64,000 nt of DNA from Chitinimonas sp036961565 (lineage in GTDB: Bacteria > Pseudomonadota > Gammaproteobacteria > Burkholderiales > Chitinimonadaceae), in contig NZ_JBAMDD010000006.1 in the NCBI RefSeq assembly GCF_036961565.1, forward strand, positions 1 through 64,000, read 5' to 3'. A program made the position numbers and the translations under genes. Below are positions 33,887 through 42,354 of this stretch, piece after piece. Below the pieces are notes generated by a model. That model ran no database searches. It worked only from the letters and a program-made list of their open reading frames with translations, and was not told the origin of the DNA. The first letter of the stretch is position 1. Each line of letters starts with the position of its first letter.

Positions 33887-35371
33887 ATGCCCCACGCCAT
33901 CCTGTCCATAGACCAGGGCACTACCAGCACCCGCGCCATGTTGTTCGACCGGGCCGGCAAGGTACTGGCCCGTGCCCAGACCGAGCTGCCGCAGCACTAC
34001 CCGGCCGATGGCTGGGTAGAACATGACGCACTGCGCATCTGGCAAGACACCCTAGCCGTGGTGCGGGATGCGCTGGCCAGCGCCGGCCTCGCCGCCACCG
34101 ACATCGCCGCCATCGGCGTGACCAACCAGCGCGAGACCACCGTGGTGTGGGATCGCCAGACCGGCCAGCCCATCCATCCCGCCATAGTCTGGCAGGACAG
34201 GCGCACCGCCGCCTGGTGTGCCGCCCACCACACGCCCGAGCGCGAGCAATGGCTGGCCGACAAGACTGGCCTGCTGCTGGACCCGTATTTCTCCGCCAGC
34301 AAGATAGCCTGGCTGCTGGACCATGTAGCCGGTGCCCGGCAACGGGCCGAGGCCGGCGAGCTGGCTTTCGGCACCATAGACAGCTGGCTGATCTGGCAGC
34401 TGACCGGTGGGTCGGTACATGCCACCGACGCCACCAATGCCTGCCGCACCCTGCTGTTCAACCTGCACACCCAGGACTGGGACCCCGAGCTGCTGGACTT
34501 TTTTGGTGTGCCCGCCAGCCTGCTGCCGCAGGTGCGCGACTGTGCCGCCGATTACGGCAGCAGCCTGCCCCAGCTGTTTGGCGCCGCCATCCCCATACGC
34601 GGTGTGGCCGGCGACCAGCAGGCCGCCACCGTGGGCCAGGCCTGCTTTGCGCCAGGCATGGTCAAGTCCACCTATGGCACGGGCTGCTTCATGGTGATGA
34701 ACACGGGCAGCGAGATGGTGCGTTCGCGCAACCGGCTGATCACCACCCTGGCGTACCGCCTGGACGGCCAGCCAACCTTCGCGCTGGAAGGTAGCATTTT
34801 TATCGCGGGCGCCGCCGTGCAATGGCTGCGCGATGCCGTCAAGCTGATAGGCAGCGCCGCCGAATCGGAAAAATGGGCACGCGAAGTGGATGACACCCAT
34901 GGCGTCTACCTGGTGCCGGCCTTTACCGGCCTGGGTGCTCCCTACTGGGACCCACAGGCCCGTGGCGCCATCATTGGCCTGACCCGCGACTCCGGCATTG
35001 CCGTCATCGTGCGGGCGGCGCTGGAGTCGGTCTGCTACCAGACCCGCGATCTGCTGGAAGCCATGCGTGCAGATGGCACCACCCTGCCGGCCGCCTTGCG
35101 GGTCGATGGCGGCATGGCAGGCAACGACTGGGTGATGCAGTTCCTGGCCGATCTGCTGGATACCCCGGTGGAACGCCCCACCATTACCGAGACCACGGCC
35201 TTGGGCGCCGCCTACCTGGCTGGCCTGGGCATAGGCCTGTATGCCAACCTGGAGGAAATCAGCCAGTTGTGGGCCTGCCAGCAGCACTTCAGCCCCGCCA
35301 TGGCAGCCGAACGGCGCGTATCGCTCTATGATGGCTGGGTGGAGGCAGTAAGCCGCGTACGCAGCAAGTAA
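33887..35371 (+). CDS. glpK: Glycerol kinase
   Basis: Phosphorylates glycerol to sn-glycerol-3-phosphate using ATP. The 494-residue FGGY-family protein shows 'SIDQGTTSTRAMLFD' at the N-terminus, 'GVTNQRETTVVWDR', 'GVAGDQQAATVGQ' and 'TYGTGCFMVMNTG'. The open frame has 43 extra codons upstream that overlap the glpD promoter side. The ATG at 33887 has GGAG 5 bases before it and matches family starts. The next gene begins 20 bases after its stop. Confidence 0.95.
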   Translation: MPHAILSIDQGTTSTRAMLFDRAGKVLARAQTELPQHYPADGWVEHDALRIWQDTLAVVRDALASAGLAATDIAAIGVTNQRETTVVWDRQTGQPIHPAIVWQDRRTAAWCAAHHTPEREQWLADKTGLLLDPYFSASKIAWLLDHVAGARQRAEAGELAFGTIDSWLIWQLTGGSVHATDATNACRTLLFNLHTQDWDPELLDFFGVPASLLPQVRDCAADYGSSLPQLFGAAIPIRGVAGDQQAATVGQACFAPGMVKSTYGTGCFMVMNTGSEMVRSRNRLITTLAYRLDGQPTFALEGSIFIAGAAVQWLRDAVKLIGSAAESEKWAREVDDTHGVYLVPAFTGLGAPYWDPQARGAIIGLTRDSGIAVIVRAALESVCYQTRDLLEAMRADGTTLPAALRVDGGMAGNDWVMQFLADLLDTPVERPTITETTALGAAYLAGLGIGLYANLEEISQLWACQQHFSPAMAAERRVSLYDGWVEAVSRVRSK

Positions 35372-35390
35372 GCCCCCCCAGGAGACCGCC

Positions 35391-36857
35391 ATGCAAGCCC
35401 AGCTGACACCCGACCAACAGGCGCTATACCAACGTATCCAGGCTCACCCGCTGGAGCAGCCCGATCAGTTGCTGCCGTTCTGCAGCAAGCTGGCCCAGCA
35501 GAACGGCTGGTCACGGGACTACGCCACGCGCGTGGTGCAAGAGTACCGGCGCTTTGTGCTGCTGGCGCTGTGCAGTGGCCATGTGGCATCGCCTTCCGAT
35601 GCGGTGGACCAGGCCTGGCATCAGCACCTGTGCGACAGTCGCGACTATTGGGAGCGCTTCTGCCCACAAGTGCTGAGGCAGACCCTGCACCACGAGCCCA
35701 GCCGTGGCGGCCAGCAGCAGGACAGCCACTACCGCGATCTCTACCAGCAAACATTAGCCAGCTACCAGCGCCTGTTCGGTGTGGCACCACCGGCCGACAT
35801 CTGGCCGCCCCAGCCTGCCGCCAGCCGCTTTGTCCGGCTGGATACCCGCCAGCACTGGTGCTTACCCAAGCCCACGCTGACCCGCCCCCGCAACCTATTG
35901 GCCGGCCTTGCCAGCAGCGGCCTGCTGGCCGGTTGCGCAGTACTGCAGGATTGGCGGGTGTGGAACTACAGCGGTCCGGACTTCCTGGGCTTCTACCTGT
36001 CGGCACTGCTGGCGCTCGCGCTGTTCTCCCTGGCCTGGCATGGCTGGTGCCGCTGGCGGGACGACAGCGCCAGCGCCATGCTGCCCCCCAGCCTGGATGC
36101 CTACCAGGCGGCCTACCTGGCAGGTGGGCCGAACCGGGTGCTGCAGACCGCCTTGCTCAAACTGGAACAACAACAGCTGATCCACACCCTGCCCGATGGC
36201 ACACTGCAACGCACCGGGGACATAGGCTTGGCCGAGACCGCGCTGGAACGCAGCGTGTTTGGCCTGCTGAGGGAGGGCGAGAAACAGCCCGGCCTGTTCC
36301 AGCGCGCCCTGCCATATCTACGGTCGCAGCTTCACCCACTACGCCAGCAGCTGGAAGAAAAACGCCTGCTGCTGAGCAATGCCCAGTACCAGGCTCAAGT
36401 CCTGCCCATCTGTTTTGGCATGGCGGCCCTGTGGCTGCTGGGCCTGATCAAGATCGCCGTGGGCATCAGCCGCGATAAGCCGGTCGCCATCCTGATCGTC
36501 ATCGTACTGGCCTACGGCGGCTTCTGCGCCTGGCGCCTGCTACGTCAGCGCGGTCGCCTCCACCCCACTCGGCTGGGCAGGGATACCATGCAAGCTAGCC
36601 GGCAGCTGCTGCAGAAGCAACTCAATAGCTCACCCCAGCAGCCCGACCTGGTACTGCGCCAATTTGCCTGGCTGGGTAGCGCGGCCCTGGTAGGGACAGC
36701 CTGGGGACACCTGCTACCGGTCTACCGGCCTACGCCCAACACCGACGCCAGTAGCGCCAGCGCTAGCACCAGCACGGGCTGCAGCAGTTCGGACAGCTCC
36801 GGTTCCGATGGTGGGGGCGGTGGGTGTGGTGGATGCGGCGGCGGTGGCGGGGACTGA
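35391..36857 (+). CDS. TIGR04222-like membrane protein with Gly/Cys-rich tail
   Basis: Uncharacterised 488-residue protein. The N-terminus resembles the glycine-rich-domain-like (GRDP) module, with 'VDQAWHQHLCDSRDYWERFC' near residues 74-93. Membrane segments follow at about 165-185, 195-217 and 340-380. Between them 'YLAGGPNRVLQTALLKLEQQQLI' matches the TIGR04222 signature. The C-terminus is a Ser/Gly tract ending in Cys-Gly-Gly-Cys, typical of this family. The tail suggests a low-complexity external or cytoplasmic end, possibly metal- or thiol-related, but no function is established. It starts 20 bases after glpK and is probably co-transcribed, which is unusual for glpK. Confidence 0.72.
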   Translation: MQAQLTPDQQALYQRIQAHPLEQPDQLLPFCSKLAQQNGWSRDYATRVVQEYRRFVLLALCSGHVASPSDAVDQAWHQHLCDSRDYWERFCPQVLRQTLHHEPSRGGQQQDSHYRDLYQQTLASYQRLFGVAPPADIWPPQPAASRFVRLDTRQHWCLPKPTLTRPRNLLAGLASSGLLAGCAVLQDWRVWNYSGPDFLGFYLSALLALALFSLAWHGWCRWRDDSASAMLPPSLDAYQAAYLAGGPNRVLQTALLKLEQQQLIHTLPDGTLQRTGDIGLAETALERSVFGLLREGEKQPGLFQRALPYLRSQLHPLRQQLEEKRLLLSNAQYQAQVLPICFGMAALWLLGLIKIAVGISRDKPVAILIVIVLAYGGFCAWRLLRQRGRLHPTRLGRDTMQASRQLLQKQLNSSPQQPDLVLRQFAWLGSAALVGTAWGHLLPVYRPTPNTDASSASASTSTGCSSSDSSGSDGGGGGCGGCGGGGGD

Positions 36858-36920
36858 GCCTCTACGGTCCACTCGCCACCAACGCGCCGCTAAGTTCATT
36901 ACAGGAGCCCAGGAAGCACC

Positions 36921-37769
36921 ATGGAACTCGGCTTTGATCCTGGATTGGTCCTGCTTGCCCTGGCACCTGTCTTTTTGGGCTGTGTCGCCTGGGAGGCCTG
37001 GTACTGGCACAAGCGCGGCATCGCCAAGTACACCTTGGTCGATACCCTGTCCAACGCTGGCCTGGCCCTGCTGCATCAGGGTGCCGACCTGCTGGCCAAC
37101 CTGCTGTTCATCAAGACAGCCTACACCTGGGTACATGCCCATGGCCTGCAGCTACTGCCCAATAGCTGGTGGAGCCTGCTGCTGGCCTTTCTGCTGCAGG
37201 ATTTCCTCTACTACTTCTTCCACCGTGCCAGCCACAGGGTGCGCTGGCTATGGGCCAGCCATGTGGCCCATCATTCCAGCGAGCGGCTCAATCTCTCCAC
37301 CGCATTCCGGCAAAGCCTGACCTACCCGCTATCGGGCATGTGGGTATTCTGGCTGCCCATGGCCTGGCTGGGTTATTCGCCCGACCTGGTCATCCTGGTG
37401 GTCGGGCTCAACCTAGCCTACCAGTTCTTTGTCCACACCGAAGCCATAGGCAGGTTGGGCTGGCTGGAGCAGGTGTTCAACACCCCATCCAACCACCGGG
37501 TACACCATGCCCGCAACCCGCAGTACATAGACCGCAACTACGCAGGCGTGCTGGTCATCTGGGATAGGCTGTTCGGCAGCTATGTGGCGGAAGACGAAGC
37601 ACCGCGCTATGGCATAGTGCGGCAGATACAGAGCCACAATCCGCTGCGCCTGACCTTTCACGAATGGGCCGACATGTTCCGCGACGCCTGGCGCACCCGC
37701 GACCCACGCCACTTCTGGAAACCACCAGAGTGGGCAGAAAGTCGCGCCACGCAGCAACGCCGCGACTAG
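36921..37769 (+). CDS. Sterol desaturase / fatty acid hydroxylase family protein
   Basis: Membrane-bound di-iron enzyme family, 282 residues. Four to five hydrophobic segments surround the histidine boxes 'HRASH' (about 94-98), 'HVAHHS' (about 107-112) and 'NHRVHHARN' (about 191-199), the set that binds iron in sterol C5 desaturases, C4 oxidases and carotenoid or lipid hydroxylases. The substrate is unknown; in bacteria these enzymes act mainly on lipids, alkylglycerols or hopanoids. AGGA lies 6 bases before the ATG. It follows the TIGR04222 gene by 63 bases, so glpK, that gene and this one may form one transcript. Confidence 0.85.
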   Translation: MELGFDPGLVLLALAPVFLGCVAWEAWYWHKRGIAKYTLVDTLSNAGLALLHQGADLLANLLFIKTAYTWVHAHGLQLLPNSWWSLLLAFLLQDFLYYFFHRASHRVRWLWASHVAHHSSERLNLSTAFRQSLTYPLSGMWVFWLPMAWLGYSPDLVILVVGLNLAYQFFVHTEAIGRLGWLEQVFNTPSNHRVHHARNPQYIDRNYAGVLVIWDRLFGSYVAEDEAPRYGIVRQIQSHNPLRLTFHEWADMFRDAWRTRDPRHFWKPPEWAESRATQQRRD

Positions 37770-37934
37770 ATCGCCCGCTCTGCAGGTCATGGTGTAGCGC
37801 CGGGGGCTGCGGGGTGCCATCTGGATCATACCGCTCCTGCCGCACGCCCCCACTGGCACAAGGCCGGCGCGCTTCTCCCCCTGGCTAGACGGCCCATTCA
37901 AGTCATCCGGCAGGCAGAACTGCACCAGAAATGA

Positions 37935-37961
37935 ACACGGGCGCCGTTTGGGCGCCCGTGT
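37935..37961. terminator. Hairpin between the desaturase gene and the 106-residue ORF
   Basis: A perfect 11-base inverted repeat (37935-37945, 37951-37961) with a 5-base loop between converging genes. The T richness on the minus side is weak, so it is a probable but not classical terminator. Confidence 0.5.
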
Positions 37962-37986
37962 ATAAAAAACAAACACTCCCCGGCGC

Positions 37987-38307
37987 CTAGTCGTAAGGTT
38001 CCTCGTCGGCCGACGCCGACATGCCGGCCTGGGCGCGCTCGCTGGGTACACCGTAGGCAGTCAGGATGTAGTCGTACTGGCCGGCATCGAACTGCTGGGC
38101 CACATAGGGCTGCAAGGCCAACAGTTTGTCTGGGGTCAGGAAATAGGACAGCACCATGTCAGGATCGGGACGTTGCTGCTCAGCCGCAAACAACTGTAGC
38201 AACCAGACGGACGAAATAGTCTCCGCGACCGGCAACTGGCCGGTTAGCGCACCGTTCATTCCCTTTTCCCAGACTTCGATGGCACGTTTGATCTGCATGG
38301 TGTCCAT
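37987..38307 (-). CDS. Hypothetical protein
   Basis: Protein of 106 residues that I do not recognise. It is acidic and appears helical, with a conserved-looking hydrophobic core ('ISSVWLLQLFAAEQQRPDPD', 'MVLSYFLTPDKLLALQPYVAQQF') and a disordered acidic C-terminus. No signal peptide, metal motif or membrane helix is seen. An in-frame ATG three codons later is an alternative start. It stands alone, between a hairpin and a VOC-family gene 50 bases away on the same strand. Codon use looks like the neighbours, so it is likely a real gene. Confidence 0.6.
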   Translation of the reverse strand: MDTMQIKRAIEVWEKGMNGALTGQLPVAETISSVWLLQLFAAEQQRPDPDMVLSYFLTPDKLLALQPYVAQQFDAGQYDYILTAYGVPSERAQAGMSASADEEPYD

Positions 38308-38358
38308 TCTACGCGGCGAAGCCTGGTAGTTGTCCAGCCGCGCATGTGGGGCGGCCTG

Positions 38359-38736
38359 CTAGTGGGGTGAATGCAGGGCAACCCGATTGCCCTCGCTGTC
38401 GAGAAAGACCGCCATATAGCCTATCTCCTCGCTGATCTGCCGCTTGGCGATCAGCACCTGGCCGCCAGCACCCTCCACCCTGGCCAGCACCACGCTGAGG
38501 TCATCGCCGCCGTTCAGGTAGACCAGCACCCCATCCTGCGAGGGTTTGTAGAAGCCAGGAACATGGATAATGGTGCCACCCACCTTGCCCTCGCCGCCAG
38601 GCAACACCCCCATGCGCACCCCTTGCATGGGCCACTCAGGCATGTCGTAGGCAAAGATGGCGCTGTAGAAGCGCTTGGCCCGGTCGAAATCGGCAGCCGG
38701 TATCTCGAACCAGTTGATGGCATTACCGTCGTGCAT
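38359..38736 (-). CDS. VOC family (glyoxalase-like) protein
   Basis: Protein of 125 residues with the vicinal-oxygen-chelate fold: 'INWFEIPAADFDRAKRFYSAIF' at the N-terminus, 'GGTIIHVPG' in the middle and 'GYMAVFLDSEGNRVALHS' at the end. Such single-domain proteins bind small ligands or metals as dimers. This subgroup, near the YdcJ/glyoxalase-like predicted enzymes, has no assigned reaction. GGAGG sits 6 bases before the ATG, fixing the start. It is divergent from the riboswitch-controlled btuB. Confidence 0.85.
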   Translation of the reverse strand: MHDGNAINWFEIPAADFDRAKRFYSAIFAYDMPEWPMQGVRMGVLPGGEGKVGGTIIHVPGFYKPSQDGVLVYLNGGDDLSVVLARVEGAGGQVLIAKRQISEEIGYMAVFLDSEGNRVALHSPH

Positions 38737-38799
38737 GATCTACCTCCCGCTTATGTAATAAGACTATTAGATTAGTTCGGCCGTAGCCGATACGCCGCG

Positions 38800-38805
38800 T
38801 ATAAT
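38800..38805 (+). promoter_or_regulatory. Probable -10 for the btuB leader
   Basis: A perfect TATAAT lies about 15 bases before the cobalamin riboswitch. A weak -35 (TTCGGC at 38776-38781) is 18 bases upstream. Confidence 0.55.
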
Positions 38806-38818
38806 GCGCCGCCTCGAC

Positions 38819-39010
38819 AGGTGCTTTGCCCAAGGCAAAGTGAAACGGGAAGCCGGTGGGATTGCCCTGCAATCGAACCCGGCGCTGCCCCCGCAACGGT
38901 AAGCCACAATGAAGTGCTTCTGATGCCGCGCTCGCGCGCATCCAGCCACTGCCTCCAGTCGAGGTGGGAAGGCGAAGCATAGAGTGGCCAGCCCGGAGAC
39001 CGGCCTGTCG
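38819..39010 (+). promoter_or_regulatory. Cobalamin (B12) riboswitch
   Basis: The conserved blocks of the adenosylcobalamin aptamer appear in order: an AGGTGC start; ACGGGAAGCCGGTG (from 38845); CGGCGCTGCCCCCGCAACGGTAA (from 38880); GCCACTG (from 38945); GGGAAGGC; and the B12 box GCCAGCCCGGAGACCGGCCTG (about 38987-39007). The gene 170 bases downstream encodes a BtuB-type receptor, the classic target. Repression at high cobalamin is expected; the expression platform probably lies in 39010-39176, where GC-rich segments could sequester the GGAG at 39163. Confidence 0.95.
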
Positions 39011-39176
39011 TGCCTGCTGGACGCGCTTGATGCTCAAGCCGCCGCATGGATGGTGCGGAGGTCGCGGCGGGCGTCTCTCCCGCGACGCCGCCTGGCCCCC
39101 TGGCCTGCTGTACTCCGTCGCGCCTCCGCTTGAATTGATCGCCTGCGGTGGGCAGGCGCAGCGGAGTGACTCCCTG

Positions 39177-41129
39177 ATGCACCCTCGTCTTACCTCTCTC
39201 TCGGCCGCCATGATGCTGGCCAGCCTCGCTACGTCCGCCTTTGCGGCGGAACAAACCCAAACCCTGGTGGTGACCGCCAACCGCCTGCCCGCAGCAGCGG
39301 CCGACCAACCCGTGAACATCTCGGTCATCTCGCGCGAGGATATCGAACGCAGCGCAGCCAGCAATCTGATCGCGCTGCTTGAAGGCGTGGTCGGTGTCAC
39401 TGTGCGCAACAGCGATGGCACCGACAATGGCTCCATCGATCTGCGCGGCTTTGGCATCACCGCCGCCAGCAACACCCTTATCCTGCTGGATGGCATCAAG
39501 CTCAATGACAACGACCTGTCCTCGCCCAAATTGTCCGGCATGGCGCTGGACCGGCTGGAACGCATAGAGATCGTCCGTGGCGGCGCCGTCGCCTGGGGCG
39601 GCGGCAGTACCGGCGGCGTCATCAACCTGATCACGCGCCAAGGACCTGGTGGCAGTGTCTCGCTCCGCGCGGGCAGCCACCAATCGCGGGAACTGTTTGC
39701 CGGCGCCGGCTTTGGCACCCAACTCACGCTGCGGCTCGATGGCTACCATCAGGAAAGCGATGGCTTCCGCCGCAATAGCGCCCATAAGACCAACGCCGGC
39801 TCTGCCACACTGGGCTGGCAGGAAGGCGACACCCGGCTATCGCTGGGCCTGGCCCGCGACGAGCATGAAAACCGTTTTGCCGGCCCCCGTGCCGTCAACC
39901 CCGCCACCGGCAGCAATGAGTTTGTCACCGACCCATGGGGCAGCAGCAACTTGGCCGACCATGGCGACATCGACAACACCCGCTACACCTTCCATGGCGA
40001 AGGCAAGCTGGGCCAGGCACGCTGGGTAGTGGACCTGAGCCGGCGCGAGAAGGACCAGGACAGCTACTTCGAAGATGCCTATGACGGTATCTCGCAGGCA
40101 CGCAACGAAATCCGCGAAAACCGCTTCTCACCTCGTGCCGCCTATGATTTCGGTGCGCTCGACCTGGCCGCCGGCGTGGACATCAGCCGCAGCGTCGCCA
40201 ACGGCAGCAGCAGCTACACCAGCCCCTTCTACAACAGCAGCGGCACCTCGACCAGCGTGCAACAGACCCGTGCGTTCTGGCTGGACGGCGGCTATGCCGT
40301 GGCAGTCGGCACCCGCATCACGCTGGGTGCGCGTACCGAACGGGCCGAGCAGACCCTGCACAGCAGCGGCCTGCTGACCTCGGATCGCAAGTCCTCACCG
40401 CTTGCATTGCAACTGGGGCTACGCCATGTGCTCTCGCCCGAGTTGTCGCTGTATGCCCGCCTGGGCAAGAGCTATCGCCTGCCCAATGCCGATGAGCTGG
40501 CCTTTAGCAGCGATCTGCGCACCCAGACCTCGCGCGACCTCGAGGCCGGGCTGGATGCCCGCCTGCCGCTGGGCAAGCTGCGCGTATCGCTGTTCAATCT
40601 GCGCCTGAACGATGAAATCGCCTTCCAGCCGCATGTGAATGGCTTTGGCGCCAACATCAACCTGCAGCCTACCCTGCGCCGCGGACTGGAAGCCGACTGG
40701 TCCTACCAGGCCGGTAGCCTCAGCCTGGGCGCCAACTTGGCCTGGCAGGATGCCGAGTTCCGCAGCGGTATCTACGCCGGTCACAATGTCGCCGGCAAGC
40801 AGGTACCACTGGTGCCCAAGCTGCAGGGCAACCTGCAGGTAGGCTGGGCCTTCAGCGAGGCAACCCGATTGAGCGCCAGCCTGCATGGCGTAGGCGATAG
40901 CCGGCTGGACAACGACCAGGACAATACTGGTGCCAAGCTGGCCGGCTACGGCACGGTCAACCTCAAGCTCAGCCATCAGCTAGGCGATCTGCAACTGGCC
41001 CTGAGCGGCCAGAACCTGGCCGACAAGCGCTATGCCACCTACGGCATCAAGAGCACGACGGCCAGCAACTACAACCTCTATCCCATGCCTGGCCGCCGCT
41101 GGTTTGCCAGCGCGGCCTACCATTTCTAA
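39177..41129 (+). CDS. btuB: TonB-dependent outer-membrane receptor, BtuB type
   Basis: Outer-membrane cobalamin transporter energised by TonB. The 650-residue precursor has a signal peptide (1-23, 'LATSAFA'), then a TonB-box-like 'QTLVVTANR' and a plug domain ('NISVISREDIERSAASNL'). A 22-strand barrel follows, with the C-terminal aromatic ending 'YHF'. The open frame runs 71 codons upstream through the riboswitch leader, but the ATG at 39177 gives the signal peptide and has GGAG 10 bases before it. Substrate is inferred from the B12 riboswitch. No btuCDF genes are nearby. Confidence 0.9.
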   Translation: MHPRLTSLSAAMMLASLATSAFAAEQTQTLVVTANRLPAAAADQPVNISVISREDIERSAASNLIALLEGVVGVTVRNSDGTDNGSIDLRGFGITAASNTLILLDGIKLNDNDLSSPKLSGMALDRLERIEIVRGGAVAWGGGSTGGVINLITRQGPGGSVSLRAGSHQSRELFAGAGFGTQLTLRLDGYHQESDGFRRNSAHKTNAGSATLGWQEGDTRLSLGLARDEHENRFAGPRAVNPATGSNEFVTDPWGSSNLADHGDIDNTRYTFHGEGKLGQARWVVDLSRREKDQDSYFEDAYDGISQARNEIRENRFSPRAAYDFGALDLAAGVDISRSVANGSSSYTSPFYNSSGTSTSVQQTRAFWLDGGYAVAVGTRITLGARTERAEQTLHSSGLLTSDRKSSPLALQLGLRHVLSPELSLYARLGKSYRLPNADELAFSSDLRTQTSRDLEAGLDARLPLGKLRVSLFNLRLNDEIAFQPHVNGFGANINLQPTLRRGLEADWSYQAGSLSLGANLAWQDAEFRSGIYAGHNVAGKQVPLVPKLQGNLQVGWAFSEATRLSASLHGVGDSRLDNDQDNTGAKLAGYGTVNLKLSHQLGDLQLALSGQNLADKRYATYGIKSTTASNYNLYPMPGRRWFASAAYHF

Positions 41130-41148
41130 GCAGTACGCTGGCAACAAC

Positions 41149-41174
41149 AAGGGCGACCCCAGGGTCGCCCTTTT
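41149..41174 (+). terminator. Intrinsic terminator after btuB
   Basis: An 11-base inverted repeat (41149-41159, 41162-41172) ends in TTTT, 20 bases after the btuB stop. Confidence 0.8.
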
Positions 41175-41237
41175 CATGGTCGGTACACCCACCAGCCTGC
41201 TCTCCAGACGCTCAAGCTGGCGTTGGTGGATAAGAGC

Positions 41238-41271
41238 AACCCACCCCACCCTGTCAGTCAAGGTGGTGGGT
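41238..41271 (-). terminator. Possible hairpin after lifO
   Basis: Imperfect inverted repeat ACCCACCCCACC / GGTGGTGGGT downstream of lifO on its own strand. No T run follows; it may only slow transcription. Confidence 0.35.
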
Positions 41272-41282
41272 GCTGGGCGCCC

Positions 41283-42221
41283 CTAGTCCTCGTAAGCCCT
41301 CAGGCGCAATTGCTCGTCTGCACTGAAACGGGTGCTGCGCAACTGGCTGATGGCGCTGCTGCGGCCAACTTCGTCCAGCGCCGCATCTGCCTTGATACGG
41401 GCCAACTCCACCAGGTAGGCCTGTATCCGCTGCTGCCAGGCAGCCTCCTCGCGGTCCACCTCAGCCAGGCGCTGGGCAGCCGGTTCGCCTACGCTGGCGG
41501 TACGCAGCTGGTAAACCGCCGCATCATCCGCACCCTTCGCCCGCGCTTGGCTTACCTGCTCGGCCAGCGTCAGGTGCTGCACCGGCACCTGCCGTTGCGC
41601 CAGTATCTCGGGCGGCAGGCGTTGATCCAGCTCGGCCAAGCGCTGCTGCTTCTGCAAGGGCTTGAGGCTGCTGTCGCGCAGTATGGCCTGGCGGGCCAGG
41701 GCGTCATCGTCATAGGTATCCTGCCAGCCGAACAAGGCGGTCAGCTCGGCCGGGCTGAAGTACTTGGCACGCAAGGCGCGCACCGCCTTGATACGCGCCT
41801 GGGCAGACTCCAGGCTGGCGCCGGCCAGCTCGGTCTGCTGCTCCAGCGCCACCAGCTCGCGCTTGAATGCCACATAGCGCTGCAGCAGCCGCTTGGCCTC
41901 GGCTGCCGCCTTGGGCGGCAGGCGCTTGTCGAGTTCGGCCTCCAGCGTGGCCAGCACCTGCTCCAGCGTGCGTTCACCCACCGTGGCCAGGTGGTAGTCA
42001 AACAGCTCGATCAGGCTGGCATCCAGCACCAGCGTATCGGCTGTGGTCTGCAGCTGACCATCGCTGACCGTACCCTGTAGGGAAGCAGGCGCCTCCACAG
42101 GGACCAACGGGGTAGCGGCGGGCAGGGTAGGCGTGTCGGTATTGGCGGCAAACAGGCCGGCGGCCAGCAACAGCGCGGCGCTGGCAATAAAATAGGGGGA
42201 TTTCAAGGTATCGAGCTGCAT
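41283..42221 (-). CDS. lifO: Lipase-specific foldase (lipase chaperone)
   Basis: Steric chaperone that folds the secreted lipase in the periplasm while anchored in the inner membrane. The 312-residue protein has an N-terminal membrane anchor (about 10-26, 'FIASAALLLAAGLFAA'), a Pro/Ala-rich linker and a long helical catalytic-clamp domain. The foldase signature is 'FDYHLATVGE' from residue 74. The family motif is R-x-x-F-D-Y, but here the Arg position is Ile71. Tyr76, important for foldase function, is kept. It follows lipA by 133 bases that contain a GC hairpin. Confidence 0.9.
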   Translation of the reverse strand: MQLDTLKSPYFIASAALLLAAGLFAANTDTPTLPAATPLVPVEAPASLQGTVSDGQLQTTADTLVLDASLIELFDYHLATVGERTLEQVLATLEAELDKRLPPKAAAEAKRLLQRYVAFKRELVALEQQTELAGASLESAQARIKAVRALRAKYFSPAELTALFGWQDTYDDDALARQAILRDSSLKPLQKQQRLAELDQRLPPEILAQRQVPVQHLTLAEQVSQARAKGADDAAVYQLRTASVGEPAAQRLAEVDREEAAWQQRIQAYLVELARIKADAALDEVGRSSAISQLRSTRFSADEQLRLRAYED

Positions 42222-42287
42222 GGTGTAAAGACCGGTCTAGTGTACTACTCCCCCCTCATGCAGACAGGGCAAGTAAAGAACCCAGCT

Positions 42288-42313
42288 GCCCACGCCCGAG
42301 GCCGGGCGTGGGC
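42288..42313 (-). terminator. Intercistronic hairpin between lipA and lifO
   Basis: A perfect 11-base inverted repeat (42288-42298, 42303-42313) with a 4-base loop and no T run lies between lipase and foldase genes. It could stabilise lipA mRNA or attenuate lifO. Function is inferred. Confidence 0.45.
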
Positions 42314-42354
42314 AGGCATCTTGCCAAGGTCGCGCAGATGTTCAGCGCAGACGC

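Noticed and set aside
38964..39176. N-terminal extension of BtuB through the riboswitch
   Set aside because: The extra 71 residues are translated aptamer and leader sequence; the signal peptide begins at 39177.
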